DNA from: Nocardia inohanensis NBRC 100128
GTDB lineage: Bacteria; Actinomycetota; Actinomycetes; Mycobacteriales; Mycobacteriaceae
Assembly (NCBI RefSeq): GCF_001612945.1
Contig: NZ_BDBK01000018.1
Location: forward strand, 62,001 to 126,000
Direction of reading: 5' to 3'
DNA: 64,000 nucleotides
The position numbers and the translations under genes are program-made. The notes under the pieces were generated by a model. It had not been told where the DNA came from. It was given only the letters and a program-made list of their open reading frames with translations, and did not search any database. Each line of letters starts with the position of its first letter. Positions within the stretch are counted from its first letter, which is position 1. Below, one piece after another: positions 17,016 to 28,473 of this stretch.

Positions 17016-18001
17016 GCGATCCGGAGGGCGATCCGGCCGCGTCCGCGAGAGCGCCGCAGCTCGCCGCCGCAGCGGGAGAAGATGCGAATTCTGCTGCGGC
17101 GCAGCAGAATTCGAACGCACGCGATGATGTCCTCGGCGGCGATGAAGGTTCCGGTGGTGTAGCCGCCGGCGAAGCTGAGCGCGCGCAGGCGGCCGCCGAT
17201 CTGCGTGCGGCAGCCGAGGACGCGGATGCTGCCGAAGCGGCGGCGGCGCAGGCGGAGTCCGATGCACGAGCGGCCGAGGCCGACGCCGCGAAGGCGGGGC
17301 GCAGGCCGATCGTGCCGGTGGTGTTGCTCGCGCTCGCGGCGGTACTGCTGTGGGGCTCTTCGCGGATGACGTGGGCGAGCCTCGAGATCACCAGTGATTA
17401 CGGGCTGCCGCGGACGAAGGATCTCGACGGCGGGGTGTGGTTCGGGGCTCTGACGCCGCTGGCGTTGGTCTTCCTGGCCACCATCGCGGCGGTCTTCGCC
17501 ACGCACGGCTGGGCGCGGCGGGGGATCGGTGTCGTGGTCGCGGTGCTGGCCGCGGTGGCCGCGGTGCCCGGATATGCCCTACTGGTCGGGCGCGGGGAGA
17601 CCGCGGAACGGGCCGCGCGGCTGGCTGAATTGCACGGTGGCGACCATGCGGGCGCGGTGACGACCTCGACCCTGCCCGCCGTGCTGTCGCTCGCCGGTGC
17701 GGTGGCCGCGTTCCTGGCCGGACTGCTGCTGGTGCGGACGTCGTCGGGGGCGCCCAAGATGTCCGGAAAGTACGACAATCCGGCCAATCGGAAGCTGTCG
17801 GCGGCCGAACAGGTCGCCGAACATCACGTGCGTTCGCGGGCGGCGGAATCCGGGTCACAGCAGGCCCCGAACCAGCAGCTTTCCGGCCGCGTGCTGTGGG
17901 ATGCGCTCGACGAAGGCGTCGACCCCACCGATATCGAAACCAATACCCCTGCCGCACACGATGATCCAGGTGCCGGGGATGCGGGCCACCACACCCGCTG
18001 A
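17012..18001 (+). CDS. Trp-operon-associated membrane protein (TIGR02234-like)
   Basis: A 329-residue protein found between trpE and trpC in mycolata and their relatives. The first ~95 residues are Ala/Glu/Asp-rich and probably form a long coil (AEAAAAQAESDARAAEADAA). Four membrane helices follow (near residues 98-118, 150-170, 175-195 and 220-245), with the conserved SSRMTWASLEIT between the first and second helices. The C-terminal ~80 residues are cytoplasmic and end in an acidic Asp-rich tail. Its role is unknown; co-transcription with trpE suggests a link to tryptophan or aromatic metabolism. The long N-terminal coil looks larger than usual. Confidence 0.85.
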   Translation: MSDPEGDPAASARAPQLAAAAGEDANSAAAQQNSNARDDVLGGDEGSGGVAAGEAERAQAAADLRAAAEDADAAEAAAAQAESDARAAEADAAKAGRRPIVPVVLLALAAVLLWGSSRMTWASLEITSDYGLPRTKDLDGGVWFGALTPLALVFLATIAAVFATHGWARRGIGVVVAVLAAVAAVPGYALLVGRGETAERAARLAELHGGDHAGAVTTSTLPAVLSLAGAVAAFLAGLLLVRTSSGAPKMSGKYDNPANRKLSAAEQVAEHHVRSRAAESGSQQAPNQQLSGRVLWDALDEGVDPTDIETNTPAAHDDPGAGDAGHHTR

Positions 18002-18151
18002 GCAGGTGGGAGGCCGGAACCCGGTCGCCCGGACAGACCCGGCGTCGAGCACGGGAACATAGCCATTTACTCTTTATCAGCATCGGTGAGACAGCGCCTG
18101 GGGGGATTTCTCAGGCAGCAAGTCCGTCTCCCCAGAAAGGATTCGAGCCAG

Positions 18152-18966
18152 ATGACGGTACTCGACTCGATTCTCGACGGGGTCCGCGCGGATGTGGCCG
18201 CGCGCGAAGCCCTCCTGGACTTCCAGGCCGTGAAGGCCGCCGCCGCCAAGGCCCCTTCCCCGCGTGACGCCAAGGCCGCGTTGCACGCGGACGGGATCGG
18301 CGTGATCGCCGAGGTGAAGCGCGCCAGCCCCTCCAAGGGCGCGCTCGCGGACATCCCGAACCCCGCCGACCTGGCCCGCGCCTACGAAGACGGTGGCGCC
18401 CGCATCATCAGCGTGCTGACCGAGCAGCGGCGTTTCGGCGGTTCGCTCGCCGATCTGGACGCCGTCCGCGCCGCGGTCGACATCCCGGTGCTGCGCAAGG
18501 ACTTCATCGTCGGCCCGTACCAGATCCACGAGGCGCGTGCCCACGGCGCGGACGTGATCCTGTTGATCGTGGCCGCCCTGGAGCAGGCCGTACTGGAGTC
18601 TCTCATCGATCGCGCCGAATCGCTCGGGATGACCGCGCTGGTCGAGGTGCACACCGAGGAAGAGGCCGACCGTGCCCTGCTGGCCGGCGCCAGCGTGATC
18701 GGCGTGAACGCCCGCAACCTCAAGACCCTCGAGGTGGATCGGGACGTGTTCGCGCGCATCGCCCCGGGTCTGCCCAGCGAGATCATCCGCGTGGCCGAGT
18801 CCGGCATTCGCGGCACCGCGGACCTGCTGGCCTACGCCGGTGCGGGCGCGGACGCCGTGCTCGTCGGCGAGGGCCTGGTCACCAGCGGTGACCCGCGCGC
18901 CGCGGTGGCCGAACTGGTCACCGCCGGAACCCATCCCTCCTGCCCGAAGCCGGTCCGGCGGGGCCG

Positions 18967-18970
<4 letters not shown>
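18152..18970 (+). CDS. trpC: Indole-3-glycerol-phosphate synthase
   Basis: A 272-residue TIM barrel converting CdRP to indole-3-glycerol phosphate. Key blocks are VIAEVKRASPSKGAL (catalytic Lys and Glu region), VLRKDFIVGPYQIHEARAHGAD, LVEVHTEEEADRAL and GVNARNLKTLEVD, with AESGIRG near the end. It is monofunctional: no TrpF domain is fused and no trpF gene is nearby, consistent with PriA supplying that step. The ATG at 18152 is used. The 150 bases between the membrane protein gene and trpC leave room for a separate promoter. The stop overlaps trpB. Confidence 0.97.
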
Positions 18971-20255
<1,285 letters not shown>

Positions 20256-20259
<4 letters not shown>

Positions 20260-21056
20260 GCCAGCAGTCCCGTCTCGCCAACACCTTCGCCGCGGCCCGC
20301 GAGGAGAACCGCGCGGCGCTGATCGGCTACCTGCCCGCCGGCTACCCGGACTTGCAGGGCTCCATCGACGTCTGCCGGACCATGGTCGAATCCGGTTGCG
20401 ACATCATCGAAGTCGGCGTCGCCTACTCCGATCCGGTGATGGACGGCCCCACCATCCAGCGCGCCGCCGAACAGGCCCTGGCCGGTGGCGTGCGGGTGCG
20501 CGACGTGTTCAAGGTGGTGGAGGCCATCTCCCAGGCCGGCGGCAAAGCCGTGGTCATGACCTACTGGAATCCGGTGCTGAAGTACGGCGTCGAACCCTTC
20601 TCCCGCGATCTCGCGGCGGCGGGCGGCCTCGGGCTCATCACGCCGAACCTGATTCCGGAGGAGGCCGACGACTGGTTCATCGCCTCCTCGACCCACAATC
20701 TGGATCGCATCTTCCTGGTCGCGCCGTCCTCCACCGAAGAGCGACTGGTGAAGACCCTGGGAGCCTCGCGCGGCTTCGTCTACGCCGCCTCCACCATGGG
20801 CGTGACCGGTGCGCGAGACGCGGTGTCGGACATGGCCCCCGCGCTCTGCGCTCGCGTCCGCGCGCACTCCGATATCCCGATCGGCGTCGGCCTGGGGGTG
20901 CGCAACGGCGCGCAGGCGGCCGAAATCGCTTCCTACGCGGACGGTGTCATCGTCGGCTCGGCGCTGGTCTCGGCCGCGGCCGAGGGGCTGGGCGCGGTCG
21001 CGAAGCTGACCGAGGAACTGGCACAGGGCGTGCGCTCGGCGGGCGTCGCCAGATAA
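20256..21056 (+). CDS. trpA: Tryptophan synthase alpha chain
   Basis: Splits indole-3-glycerol phosphate to indole and glyceraldehyde-3-phosphate and feeds indole to TrpB. The 266-residue barrel has the catalytic Glu and Asp in CDIIEVGVAYSDPVMDGPTIQ, the flexible loop VYAASTMGVTGARD, and phosphate-binding GLGVRNGAQAAE and GVIVGSALV. It overlaps trpB by four bases and is followed by a strong hairpin, so it ends the trp transcription unit. Confidence 0.97.
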
Positions 21057-21072
21057 TTCTCCGAACGGCAAG

Positions 21073-21098
21073 GGCGCGTATCGAACTCGATACGCGCC
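21073..21098 (+). terminator. Terminator after trpA
   Basis: An 11-pair perfect stem (GGCGCGTATCG against CGATACGCGCC) with loop AACT, followed by TTTCGCGTTTTC. It lies 16 bases after the trpA stop. Confidence 0.85.
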
Positions 21099-21288
21099 TT
21101 TCGCGTTTTCGGCAGCGGCGTGCGTTCTCGCCCCCTCGTGCGGAGTGGTATCGCCGCTGGTCCTGCTCCTGGCCGGAAAGCGGAAGCGCGAGCCGGAACG
21201 GGGTTCGGCAGCGGCCGCCGCCGACGGCGAGTCGCGGCGTGGCGGCCGGGGTCGGTGGTCTCGGACGAGATTCCAGTACGGTGGGCGC

Positions 21289-22458
21289 GTGACCTTACGA
21301 GCCCTTGCCGAGAGCACCGGCGCTGACGTCCTGGCCTACATTCCCAGTCCCGCCCGCGGGGTCTGGTACCTCGGACCCTTCCCGCTGCGCGCGTACGCGC
21401 TGTGCATCATCATCGGCATCGTCGCGGCCATCTGGCTGGGGGAGAAGCGGTGGCAGGCGCGCGGCGGGCAGGCGGGCATGGTCCTGGACGTCGCCATGTT
21501 CGCGGTGCCGTTCGGCCTGATCGGCGGGCGGCTGTACCACGTGGCCACCGACTGGGAGAAGTACTTCGGCCCGGGCGGTCATCCGGGCGACTTCTGGAAG
21601 GTGTGGCAGGGCGGCCTGGGCATCTGGGGCGCGGTGGCGCTGGGCGCGTTCGGCGCTTGGATCGCCTGCCGTATATACCGAATCCCGTTGCCCGCCTTCG
21701 GTGATGCGGTGGCCCCCGGCATTCTGCTGGCGCAGGCCATCGGGCGGCTCGGCAACTACTTCAATCAGGAGCTCTACGGCCGCGAGACCACCATGCCGTG
21801 GGGTCTGGAGATCTACGAGCGGTACTCCGGCGTCGATCCGGACATGATGAACGGGACCTCCTCCGGGGTCATCATCAAGATCGTGCAGCCCACCTTCCTG
21901 TACGAGCTGGTCTGGAACCTGCTCGGCGTCGCGGTGCTGCTGTACCTGGATCGCAAGTTCCGGATCGGGCACGGGCGGCTGTTCGCGCTCTACGTGGCGA
22001 TCTACTGCTTCGGACGGTTCTTCGTGGAGCTGCTGCGCGATGACGAGGCCACCCATATCGCGGGCATCCGCATCAACTCCTTCACCGCCGCGGTCGTATT
22101 CCTGTGCGCCGTCGCCTATTTCGTCTTCGCGACCAAGGGCAGGGAGACGCCGGAGCAATTGCGGCCCGGCATCGAGCGGCCGTGGCCGTGGCAGTTCGGC
22201 GCATTGCGGGCTTTCGGGGCCGCGGGCACCGTGGCCGCCGCGGAGACCGTGGAATCGGAGACGCCGGGATCGGAGACCGCTGAGTCGGATTCCACGGCAT
22301 CCGAACCCAGCGACGGCTCCGAATCACCGTCGGACGGCAACGAATCCGGCGAGAGCAGCGATAACTCGTCAGCATCCGGCGATTCCGAGCCGGTGGCGAC
22401 GGACGATGTGAAGCTCGACAAGACGGATAAGGTCGACTCGGGCAAGAATGACTCCTGA
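21289..22458 (+). CDS. lgt: Prolipoprotein diacylglyceryl transferase
   Basis: Transfers diacylglycerol from phosphatidylglycerol to the lipobox cysteine of prelipoproteins; an integral membrane enzyme. The core (about 300 residues, seven helices) contains GGRLYHVATDWEKYF, the QGGLGIWGAVALGAFGAW loop, and the Lgt signature AIGRLGNYFNQELYGRET. After the last helix comes an unusual tail of nearly 100 residues, Glu/Ser/Asp/Thr-rich and probably disordered. I use the GTG at 21289, giving 389 residues. It serves the several lipoproteins in this window (23185, 29131, 32896, 44324). It lies just after trpA, as in mycobacteria. Confidence 0.95.
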   Translation: MTLRALAESTGADVLAYIPSPARGVWYLGPFPLRAYALCIIIGIVAAIWLGEKRWQARGGQAGMVLDVAMFAVPFGLIGGRLYHVATDWEKYFGPGGHPGDFWKVWQGGLGIWGAVALGAFGAWIACRIYRIPLPAFGDAVAPGILLAQAIGRLGNYFNQELYGRETTMPWGLEIYERYSGVDPDMMNGTSSGVIIKIVQPTFLYELVWNLLGVAVLLYLDRKFRIGHGRLFALYVAIYCFGRFFVELLRDDEATHIAGIRINSFTAAVVFLCAVAYFVFATKGRETPEQLRPGIERPWPWQFGALRAFGAAGTVAAAETVESETPGSETAESDSTASEPSDGSESPSDGNESGESSDNSSASGDSEPVATDDVKLDKTDKVDSGKNDS

Positions 22459-22503
22459 CCACCCGGTATCGGGCTGACCGGCCCGGCGTTTCAGGAGGAT
22501 CGC

Positions 22504-22983
22504 GTGACCGACCCGTTCAGTAAACAGCCCGAACAGGGCCCGCAGTACGGCGCGCCCGGCACCGGGCCGCAGTACGGTCAGCAGCAGCCGTACGACCAGT
22601 CGCAGCCGCACTTCGAGCAGCAGCAGCCCTACGGCGCACCCCAGCCGCAGTACGGTCAGCCGCAGTACGGTCAGCAGCCCTACGGCGTACCGGGTTACGG
22701 TCCGTCCGTGCCCTACGGCGCGGACCCGGAAGCCCCGTTCGGCCGCAATGTGTACGGGGTTCCGTTCTCCGACAAGAGCAAGCTGACCGCGGGCCTGCTC
22801 CAGATTCTGCTGGGCGGCTTCGGCGTGGGCCGTTTCTACCTGGGCTACACCACGATCGGCGTGCTACAGCTGGTGGTCACCATCCTCACCTGCGGCGTCG
22901 GCGCGGTCTGGGGCCTGATCGACGGCATTCTGATCCTGGTCGACAAGGTGCCGGATCCCCTGGGCCGCCCGCTCAAGGACTAG
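22504..22983 (+). CDS. TM2-domain protein with Gln/Pro/Tyr-rich N-terminus
   Basis: A 159-residue protein. The first ~80 residues are a low-complexity run of QYG, QQPYG and PQYGQ repeats with no predicted fold. A short linker (FGRNVYGVPFSDKSK) leads to a TM2 domain: two helices around LTAGLLQILLGGFGVGRFYLG and LVVTILTCGVGAVWGLIDG, with the characteristic GxxRFYLG turn and a charged end. AGGAGG stands six bases before the GTG start. TM2 proteins are common in actinomycetes but have no settled function. It follows lgt by 45 bases and may be co-transcribed. Confidence 0.88.
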   Translation: MTDPFSKQPEQGPQYGAPGTGPQYGQQQPYDQSQPHFEQQQPYGAPQPQYGQPQYGQQPYGVPGYGPSVPYGADPEAPFGRNVYGVPFSDKSKLTAGLLQILLGGFGVGRFYLGYTTIGVLQLVVTILTCGVGAVWGLIDGILILVDKVPDPLGRPLKD

Positions 22984-23063
22984 CGCCGGGAGGCTGCGAC
23001 ACACCGGCTTCGGCGGGCACCACGGGGCGAGGCGGTGCTCGCCCGCCGCTATCATCACCGACG

Positions 23064-23082
23064 GTAAACGCGCAAGGTTTAC
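23064..23082. promoter_or_regulatory. Inverted repeat GTAAAC-N7-GTTTAC upstream of amino-acid ABC gene
   Basis: A 6-bp perfect inverted repeat about 100 bases before the binding-protein start at 23185, in the only intergenic region upstream of that gene. It may be an operator for the transport genes. The regulator is not identifiable. Confidence 0.4.
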
Positions 23083-23184
23083 GCGCGACGTGATCGTTGT
23101 CGTGCCGAGTGGTCGGATTGTGGCGTACCCTTTGCCGGTTGTTTGTCGCGTGGTCAGCCACGCTCGAGGAGAGGTGTTCCCGCC

Positions 23185-23940
23185 GTGCGTCGTCGTAAGC
23201 TCTTCGCCGCCCTGGCCGCCGTCGTGGTGGCCGCCGGTATCACCGCCTGTAGCAGCAGCTCCGACTCCGACGTGCTGAAGGTCGGCACCGAGGGCACCTA
23301 CTCGCCGTTCAGCTACAAGGAGAACGGCTCGCTCACCGGTTACGACATCGAGGTCATCCAGGCCGTCGGCGACAAGATCGGCCGCAAGGTCGAGTTCGTC
23401 ACCACCACCTGGGACTCCATCTTCGCCGGGCTGGAATCCAAGCGCTTCGACCTGGTCGCCAATCAGGTGACCGTCAATCCCGAACGCACGCAGAAGTATT
23501 CGCTGTCCGAGCCGTACACCACCTCCGAGGGCGTCATCGTCACCAAGGCGGGCGACGGCAGCATTCACGCGCTCACCGATCTCAACGGCAAGACCTGCGC
23601 GCAGTCCTCCACCAGCAATTGGTCCAAGGTCGCCTCCGGTGCGGGCTGCAAGGTGGACAGCGTCGAGGGCTTCGTGCAGGCGGTGCAGCTGCTCAAGACC
23701 GGCCGCGTCAACGCCACCGTCAACGACACCCTCGCGGTGAACGAGTACGTCAAGAAGCAGGGCAGCGGCGACGTGCAGGTGGCCGGCAAGACCGGTGAGA
23801 TCAGCAAGATGGCCTTCGCCGCGCGCAAGGATTCCCAGGAGCTGACCGACAAGATCAACAAGGCGCTCGGCGAACTGCGCGCCGACGGCACGCTGACCAA
23901 GATCTCCGAGAAGTACTTCGGAACCGACGTCAGCAAGTAA
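23185..23940 (+). CDS. Amino-acid ABC transporter substrate-binding lipoprotein
   Basis: A family 3 solute-binding protein of 251 residues. Signal peptide MRRRKLFAALAAVVVAAG ends in the lipobox ITAC, so the mature protein is a lipoprotein. LKVGTEGTYSPFSYKENG and GYDIEVIQAVGDKIG are the typical start of the binding fold, and FDLVANQVTVNPERTQKY and TVNDTLAVNEYV lie in the ligand cleft. The ligand is probably a polar amino acid such as glutamine or cystine. The start is the GTG at 23185, with GAGGAGAGG ten bases upstream. The permease follows after six bases, but no ATPase gene is present. Confidence 0.9.
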   Translation: MRRRKLFAALAAVVVAAGITACSSSSDSDVLKVGTEGTYSPFSYKENGSLTGYDIEVIQAVGDKIGRKVEFVTTTWDSIFAGLESKRFDLVANQVTVNPERTQKYSLSEPYTTSEGVIVTKAGDGSIHALTDLNGKTCAQSSTSNWSKVASGAGCKVDSVEGFVQAVQLLKTGRVNATVNDTLAVNEYVKKQGSGDVQVAGKTGEISKMAFAARKDSQELTDKINKALGELRADGTLTKISEKYFGTDVSK

Positions 23941-23946
23941 CCGCAG

Positions 23947-24645
23947 ATGTCGATCGCGCTCGGCGACACCCTGGCTCTGGACGACGCGACCTGGTCGCTG
24001 ATCCGGGAGAACCTGTGGCCCATGCTGCGGGCCACCGTCGAAATGACGCTGCCGCTCACCGCGATCAGCTTCGGCATCGGCCTGGCCATCGCCGTCTTCA
24101 TGGCGCTGGCCCGGATGTCGAAGCTGTGGCCGGTGCAGGCGGCGGCCCGGTTCTACATCTCGATCATTCGCGGCACGCCGCTGCTGTTGCAGCTGTTCAT
24201 CATCTTCTACGGCCTGCCGAACCTCGGGGTGGTCTTCGACCCGTTCCCCGCGGCGGTGATCGCCTTCAGCCTCAATGTCGGCGGTTACGGCGCGGAAATC
24301 GTTCGCGCCGCGATCCTTTCGGTCGCCGAGGGGCAATGGGAGGCGTCCTACGCGGTCGGTATGAGCCATGCGCAGGCGCTGCGGCTCATCATCCTCCCGC
24401 AAGCCTCGCGCATCGCGGTGCCGCCGTTGTCCAACACGCTCATCTCTCTGGTGAAGGACACTTCGCTGGCTTCGACCATCACCGTGACGGAGTTGCTGAG
24501 AACTGCCCAGGACGCCGCGGCACCCACCTTCGACTTCTTCTGGCTGTACACCGTCGCAGCCGCCTACTACTGGGTAATCTGCTTGATATTGGGCTTCGGG
24601 CAGACCCGTCTGGAGACCCGCCTGGCTCGGCACGTAGCCCGCTGA
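23947..24645 (+). CDS. Amino-acid ABC transporter permease
   Basis: A 232-residue His/Glu/Gln/Arg/opine-type permease with about five helices. RATVEMTLPLTAISFGIGL begins the family domain. ISIIRGTPLLLQLFIIFYG is a conserved loop, and the ATPase-coupling EAA motif reads EASYAVGMSHAQALRLIILP (near residue 135). It lies six bases after its binding-protein gene. Unlike the operon at 44324-46983, no ATP-binding subunit follows: pyk comes next. It may borrow an ATPase encoded elsewhere. Confidence 0.92.
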   Translation: MSIALGDTLALDDATWSLIRENLWPMLRATVEMTLPLTAISFGIGLAIAVFMALARMSKLWPVQAAARFYISIIRGTPLLLQLFIIFYGLPNLGVVFDPFPAAVIAFSLNVGGYGAEIVRAAILSVAEGQWEASYAVGMSHAQALRLIILPQASRIAVPPLSNTLISLVKDTSLASTITVTELLRTAQDAAAPTFDFFWLYTVAAAYYWVICLILGFGQTRLETRLARHVAR

Positions 24646-24738
24646 CCGCGGGTTTGCTGAACAGCAGGTGTATATCTTTCGCGACAGCCCGTGCCCGTTC
24701 AGCGGGACGAATGTCACAGGTCTAGGGTTGTTCTCGTG

Positions 24739-26157
<1,419 letters not shown>

Positions 26158-26158
26158 G

Positions 26159-27085
26159 GTGAGTGCGTCACTGGGCGCGGAACCGTCCGCGGATTCCGTA
26201 GCGGACCCGGAGGGGACCGGTCTCTCCGACGATCTGCGGGTCCTGTTGCGGATCCTGGATCTGGCGGAAGAGGGCCCCGACATCTTCATCGGGCAGCATC
26301 CCGAGAAGGTGTGGAGCCGGACCTTCGGCGGCCAGCTGGTGGCGCAGGCCATCGTCGCGGCCGGCCGGACCGTGGGACCCGAGCGCCCGGTGCACGCCGT
26401 CAACGCGCATTTCGTGCGCGGCGGCGACCCCAAGAAGCCGATCGAATACCACGTCGATCGGCACCGTGACGGGCGCTCGTTCGCCAATCGCACGGTGACG
26501 GCCTACCAGGACGGGCAGGAAGTGTTCGTCATGCTGGCGGCCTTCCAGGACTACGGCAAGGGGCTCGAGCACGGGACCCCGCTGCCGGAGGTGGCGGAGC
26601 CGGAAACGCTGCCGCGCGTGGAGGAATCGTTCGTGGGGCTGGAGGACAAGCTCCAGATGTTCGTCAACGCACCGCATCCCATCGATATGCGCTACACCAA
26701 CGATCCCGCCTGGATCCTCAAGGACAAGGGCGGCACCCTGGACTACAACCGGGTGTGGATGCGGACCGACGGGCCGCTGCCCGAGGATCCGATCATTCAC
26801 GTTGCGGCGCTGGCGTATTCGTCCGACACCACGGTGCTGGATTCGATCATCACCACGCACGGGCTGTCGTGGGGGCACGACCGGATCCTGGCGGCGACGG
26901 TGAATCACTCCATCTGGTTCCACCGGCCGTTCCGCTTCGACGACTGGTCGCTGTACGCGACCGAATCGCCGGTGGCGTCCGGATCGCGCGGGCTGGCGCG
27001 CGGGCATTTCTACGCGCGCAACGGCGATCTGCTGGCGACCACCGTGCAGGAAGGTGTGATCCGGCACTTCCCGGCGCGCGCCTGA
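26159..27085 (+). CDS. tesB: Acyl-CoA thioesterase II
   Basis: A 308-residue double-hotdog thioesterase hydrolysing medium- and long-chain acyl-CoA. The first hotdog shows KVWSRTFGGQLVAQAIVAA and VNAHFVRGGDPKKPIEYHVD. The second has the catalytic aspartate region LAYSSDTTVLDSIITTHG and DHSIWFHRPF-type sequence (NHSIWFHRPFRFDDWSLY). It starts at a GTG one base beyond the pyk stop. It is probably involved in fatty-acid or mycolate turnover, but the physiological substrate is not shown by sequence. Confidence 0.94.
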   Translation: MSASLGAEPSADSVADPEGTGLSDDLRVLLRILDLAEEGPDIFIGQHPEKVWSRTFGGQLVAQAIVAAGRTVGPERPVHAVNAHFVRGGDPKKPIEYHVDRHRDGRSFANRTVTAYQDGQEVFVMLAAFQDYGKGLEHGTPLPEVAEPETLPRVEESFVGLEDKLQMFVNAPHPIDMRYTNDPAWILKDKGGTLDYNRVWMRTDGPLPEDPIIHVAALAYSSDTTVLDSIITTHGLSWGHDRILAATVNHSIWFHRPFRFDDWSLYATESPVASGSRGLARGHFYARNGDLLATTVQEGVIRHFPARA

Positions 27086-27098
27086 ACCATCGGAGACT

Positions 27099-27128
27099 CG
27101 TGGGCCGGACCGGCAGGTGCGGCCCACG
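27099..27128 (+). terminator. Terminator after tesB
   Basis: A nine-pair stem, CGTGGGCCG against CGGCCCACG, with a 12-base loop, followed by TTTCTGTC. It lies 13 bases after the tesB stop. Confidence 0.7.
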
Positions 27129-27186
27129 TTTCTGTCACCCGCCCCGGCCCGCATCCGTCGGGACGCGGGCCGAACGGGCCTTCGCC

Positions 27187-27588
27187 TCAGATGAGTTCGC
27201 GGTTCTCTTCGAGCTCGAAGTTCTCCCGCTGCAAGGCATGCACGATGTACGGGATGGGCTCGTCCGCCGAGAGACCCAGGATCAGCTTCTGTTCCAGCTT
27301 GGCGATCCCGGCCTTGGTGAGCTGCCGTGCTTCGCCAACCAGGCTCAGGGCTATCTCGAAGGTGCGCCGGTCACCCGGTTCGGCATCCGGATTGTCCAGA
27401 CGCCATTGGGTTTCCAGCACGGTATGGGTCGGATCATCGCACTCGACCGGAAGCGTGAACCTCCAGGCGAAGATATCTCGATCCGCCACATGGTCGTCGA
27501 CGATGCGGCACACCGTCTGAACGACATGATCGAGAGTCTGCGGTGTCACGTAAACATGGAGCGAAACATCCGAAATTCGTTTCGGCAT
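27187..27588 (-). CDS. Protein of unknown function
   Basis: About 133 residues, apparently cytoplasmic and acidic at its end (RENFELEENRELI). No motif is recognised. The N-terminal half looks like alternating strands (RISDVSLHVYVTPQTLDH, IFAWRFTLPVE) and the rest is helical (FEIALSLVGEARQLTKAG). I favour the ATG at 27588 because AGGA lies just upstream; a GTG at 27618 would add ten residues. It stands alone between tesB and a phosphatase gene. Codon third positions are less GC-rich than in neighbours, which may point to later acquisition; this is a visual impression only. Confidence 0.6.
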   Translation of the reverse strand: MPKRISDVSLHVYVTPQTLDHVVQTVCRIVDDHVADRDIFAWRFTLPVECDDPTHTVLETQWRLDNPDAEPGDRRTFEIALSLVGEARQLTKAGIAKLEQKLILGLSADEPIPYIVHALQRENFELEENRELI

Positions 27589-27717
27589 GTCCTTGATCCT
27601 GTTCCTGTGTCGAACCACCGGCCGGCGGTGGTGTTCCGCGCGAAAGTGTAGCTCTTTACCGGACCAAGCGGGCAGACAGGTGCATTGACACGGAGTGTTT
27701 CGCCGTGACTTCGAGCT

Positions 27718-28422
27718 CTAACGCGCCGAAGTCCCCGTGCGCGAAGCATGTTGGGGGCCCGGCTCGCTCGCCAGCGTGACCGGTTTGCCCGGCTCGGCGG
27801 GTTTGCCGGATTGTCCACGGCCGCCGGGCAGTACGAGCAATTGCGGGCGCTGCTGCGCACCCGCCTCGGCATTCGCCCGCGGGGAGATGGTGGCCTGCGG
27901 ATGCTGATGGGCGTGCAGCGCGAGCAGCAGCGGCACAAGGGCTTCGGCGATCTTGTCGCCGACGTCGCAGAACGCTTGCGCGGACAGCCCCACCGGATCG
28001 GAGATGTTCTCCCGGCCCACATAGGCGAGATCATCACGGGCGGCGTGCAATCCGACCACCGTGCGGGCGCCGCTCACCTTCGCGATCCGGTACGCCTCGA
28101 GCAGGGTGAAGGTGCGGGGGAGCGCCTCCGGCACCAGCTCGCGCACCTGGTCGCGCAGCTGTTCGGTCATGGTGAGCACCAGGTCCGCGCGATGCACCAT
28201 ATCCGGCTTGAGGCGGCGGGCCTTGAAATTGCCCGGGTCCCCACCGAGTCCGGTGATGGTCTGCGCGGCAAGCGGTTCCACCGGGAAACCGACCAGCGCG
28301 CGCACGCCGGCGCTCTCCGCCGTCAGGTCCTCGAGTCCGTGGTCGGCGGCCACCGCGAGGGTCAGTCGTTCGGCAATGACGGACCGGCAAACGTTTCCGC
28401 TGCACACGAACAGCACATGCAT
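27718..28422 (-). CDS. Low-molecular-weight protein-tyrosine-phosphatase-like protein
   Basis: A 234-residue cytoplasmic enzyme of the LMW-PTP/arsenate reductase fold. The P-loop is at the very start (VLFVCSGNVCRS: Cys7, Arg13), as in PtpA and Wzb, and the general-acid Asp is in ISDPVGLSAQ (around residue 140). It normally removes phosphate from protein tyrosine. The family is usually about 150-170 residues; here a further ~50 Gln/Pro/Gly-rich residues, probably disordered, extend the C-terminus. The usual aromatic residue after DP is replaced by Val, so its substrate preference may differ. The target is unknown. Confidence 0.82.
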   Translation of the reverse strand: MHVLFVCSGNVCRSVIAERLTLAVAADHGLEDLTAESAGVRALVGFPVEPLAAQTITGLGGDPGNFKARRLKPDMVHRADLVLTMTEQLRDQVRELVPEALPRTFTLLEAYRIAKVSGARTVVGLHAARDDLAYVGRENISDPVGLSAQAFCDVGDKIAEALVPLLLALHAHQHPQATISPRANAEAGAQQRPQLLVLPGGRGQSGKPAEPGKPVTLASEPGPQHASRTGTSAR

Positions 28423-28473
28423 GGGGTCAACGTATGCCCCTCGTGCTCTGTTCGAAACGCTTCTGTGACCGGA

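Noticed and set aside
23064..23082. A GlnR nitrogen-control site at the GTAAAC repeat
   Set aside because: The spacing and half-site do not match the GlnR box as I know it, so only a generic inverted repeat is claimed.
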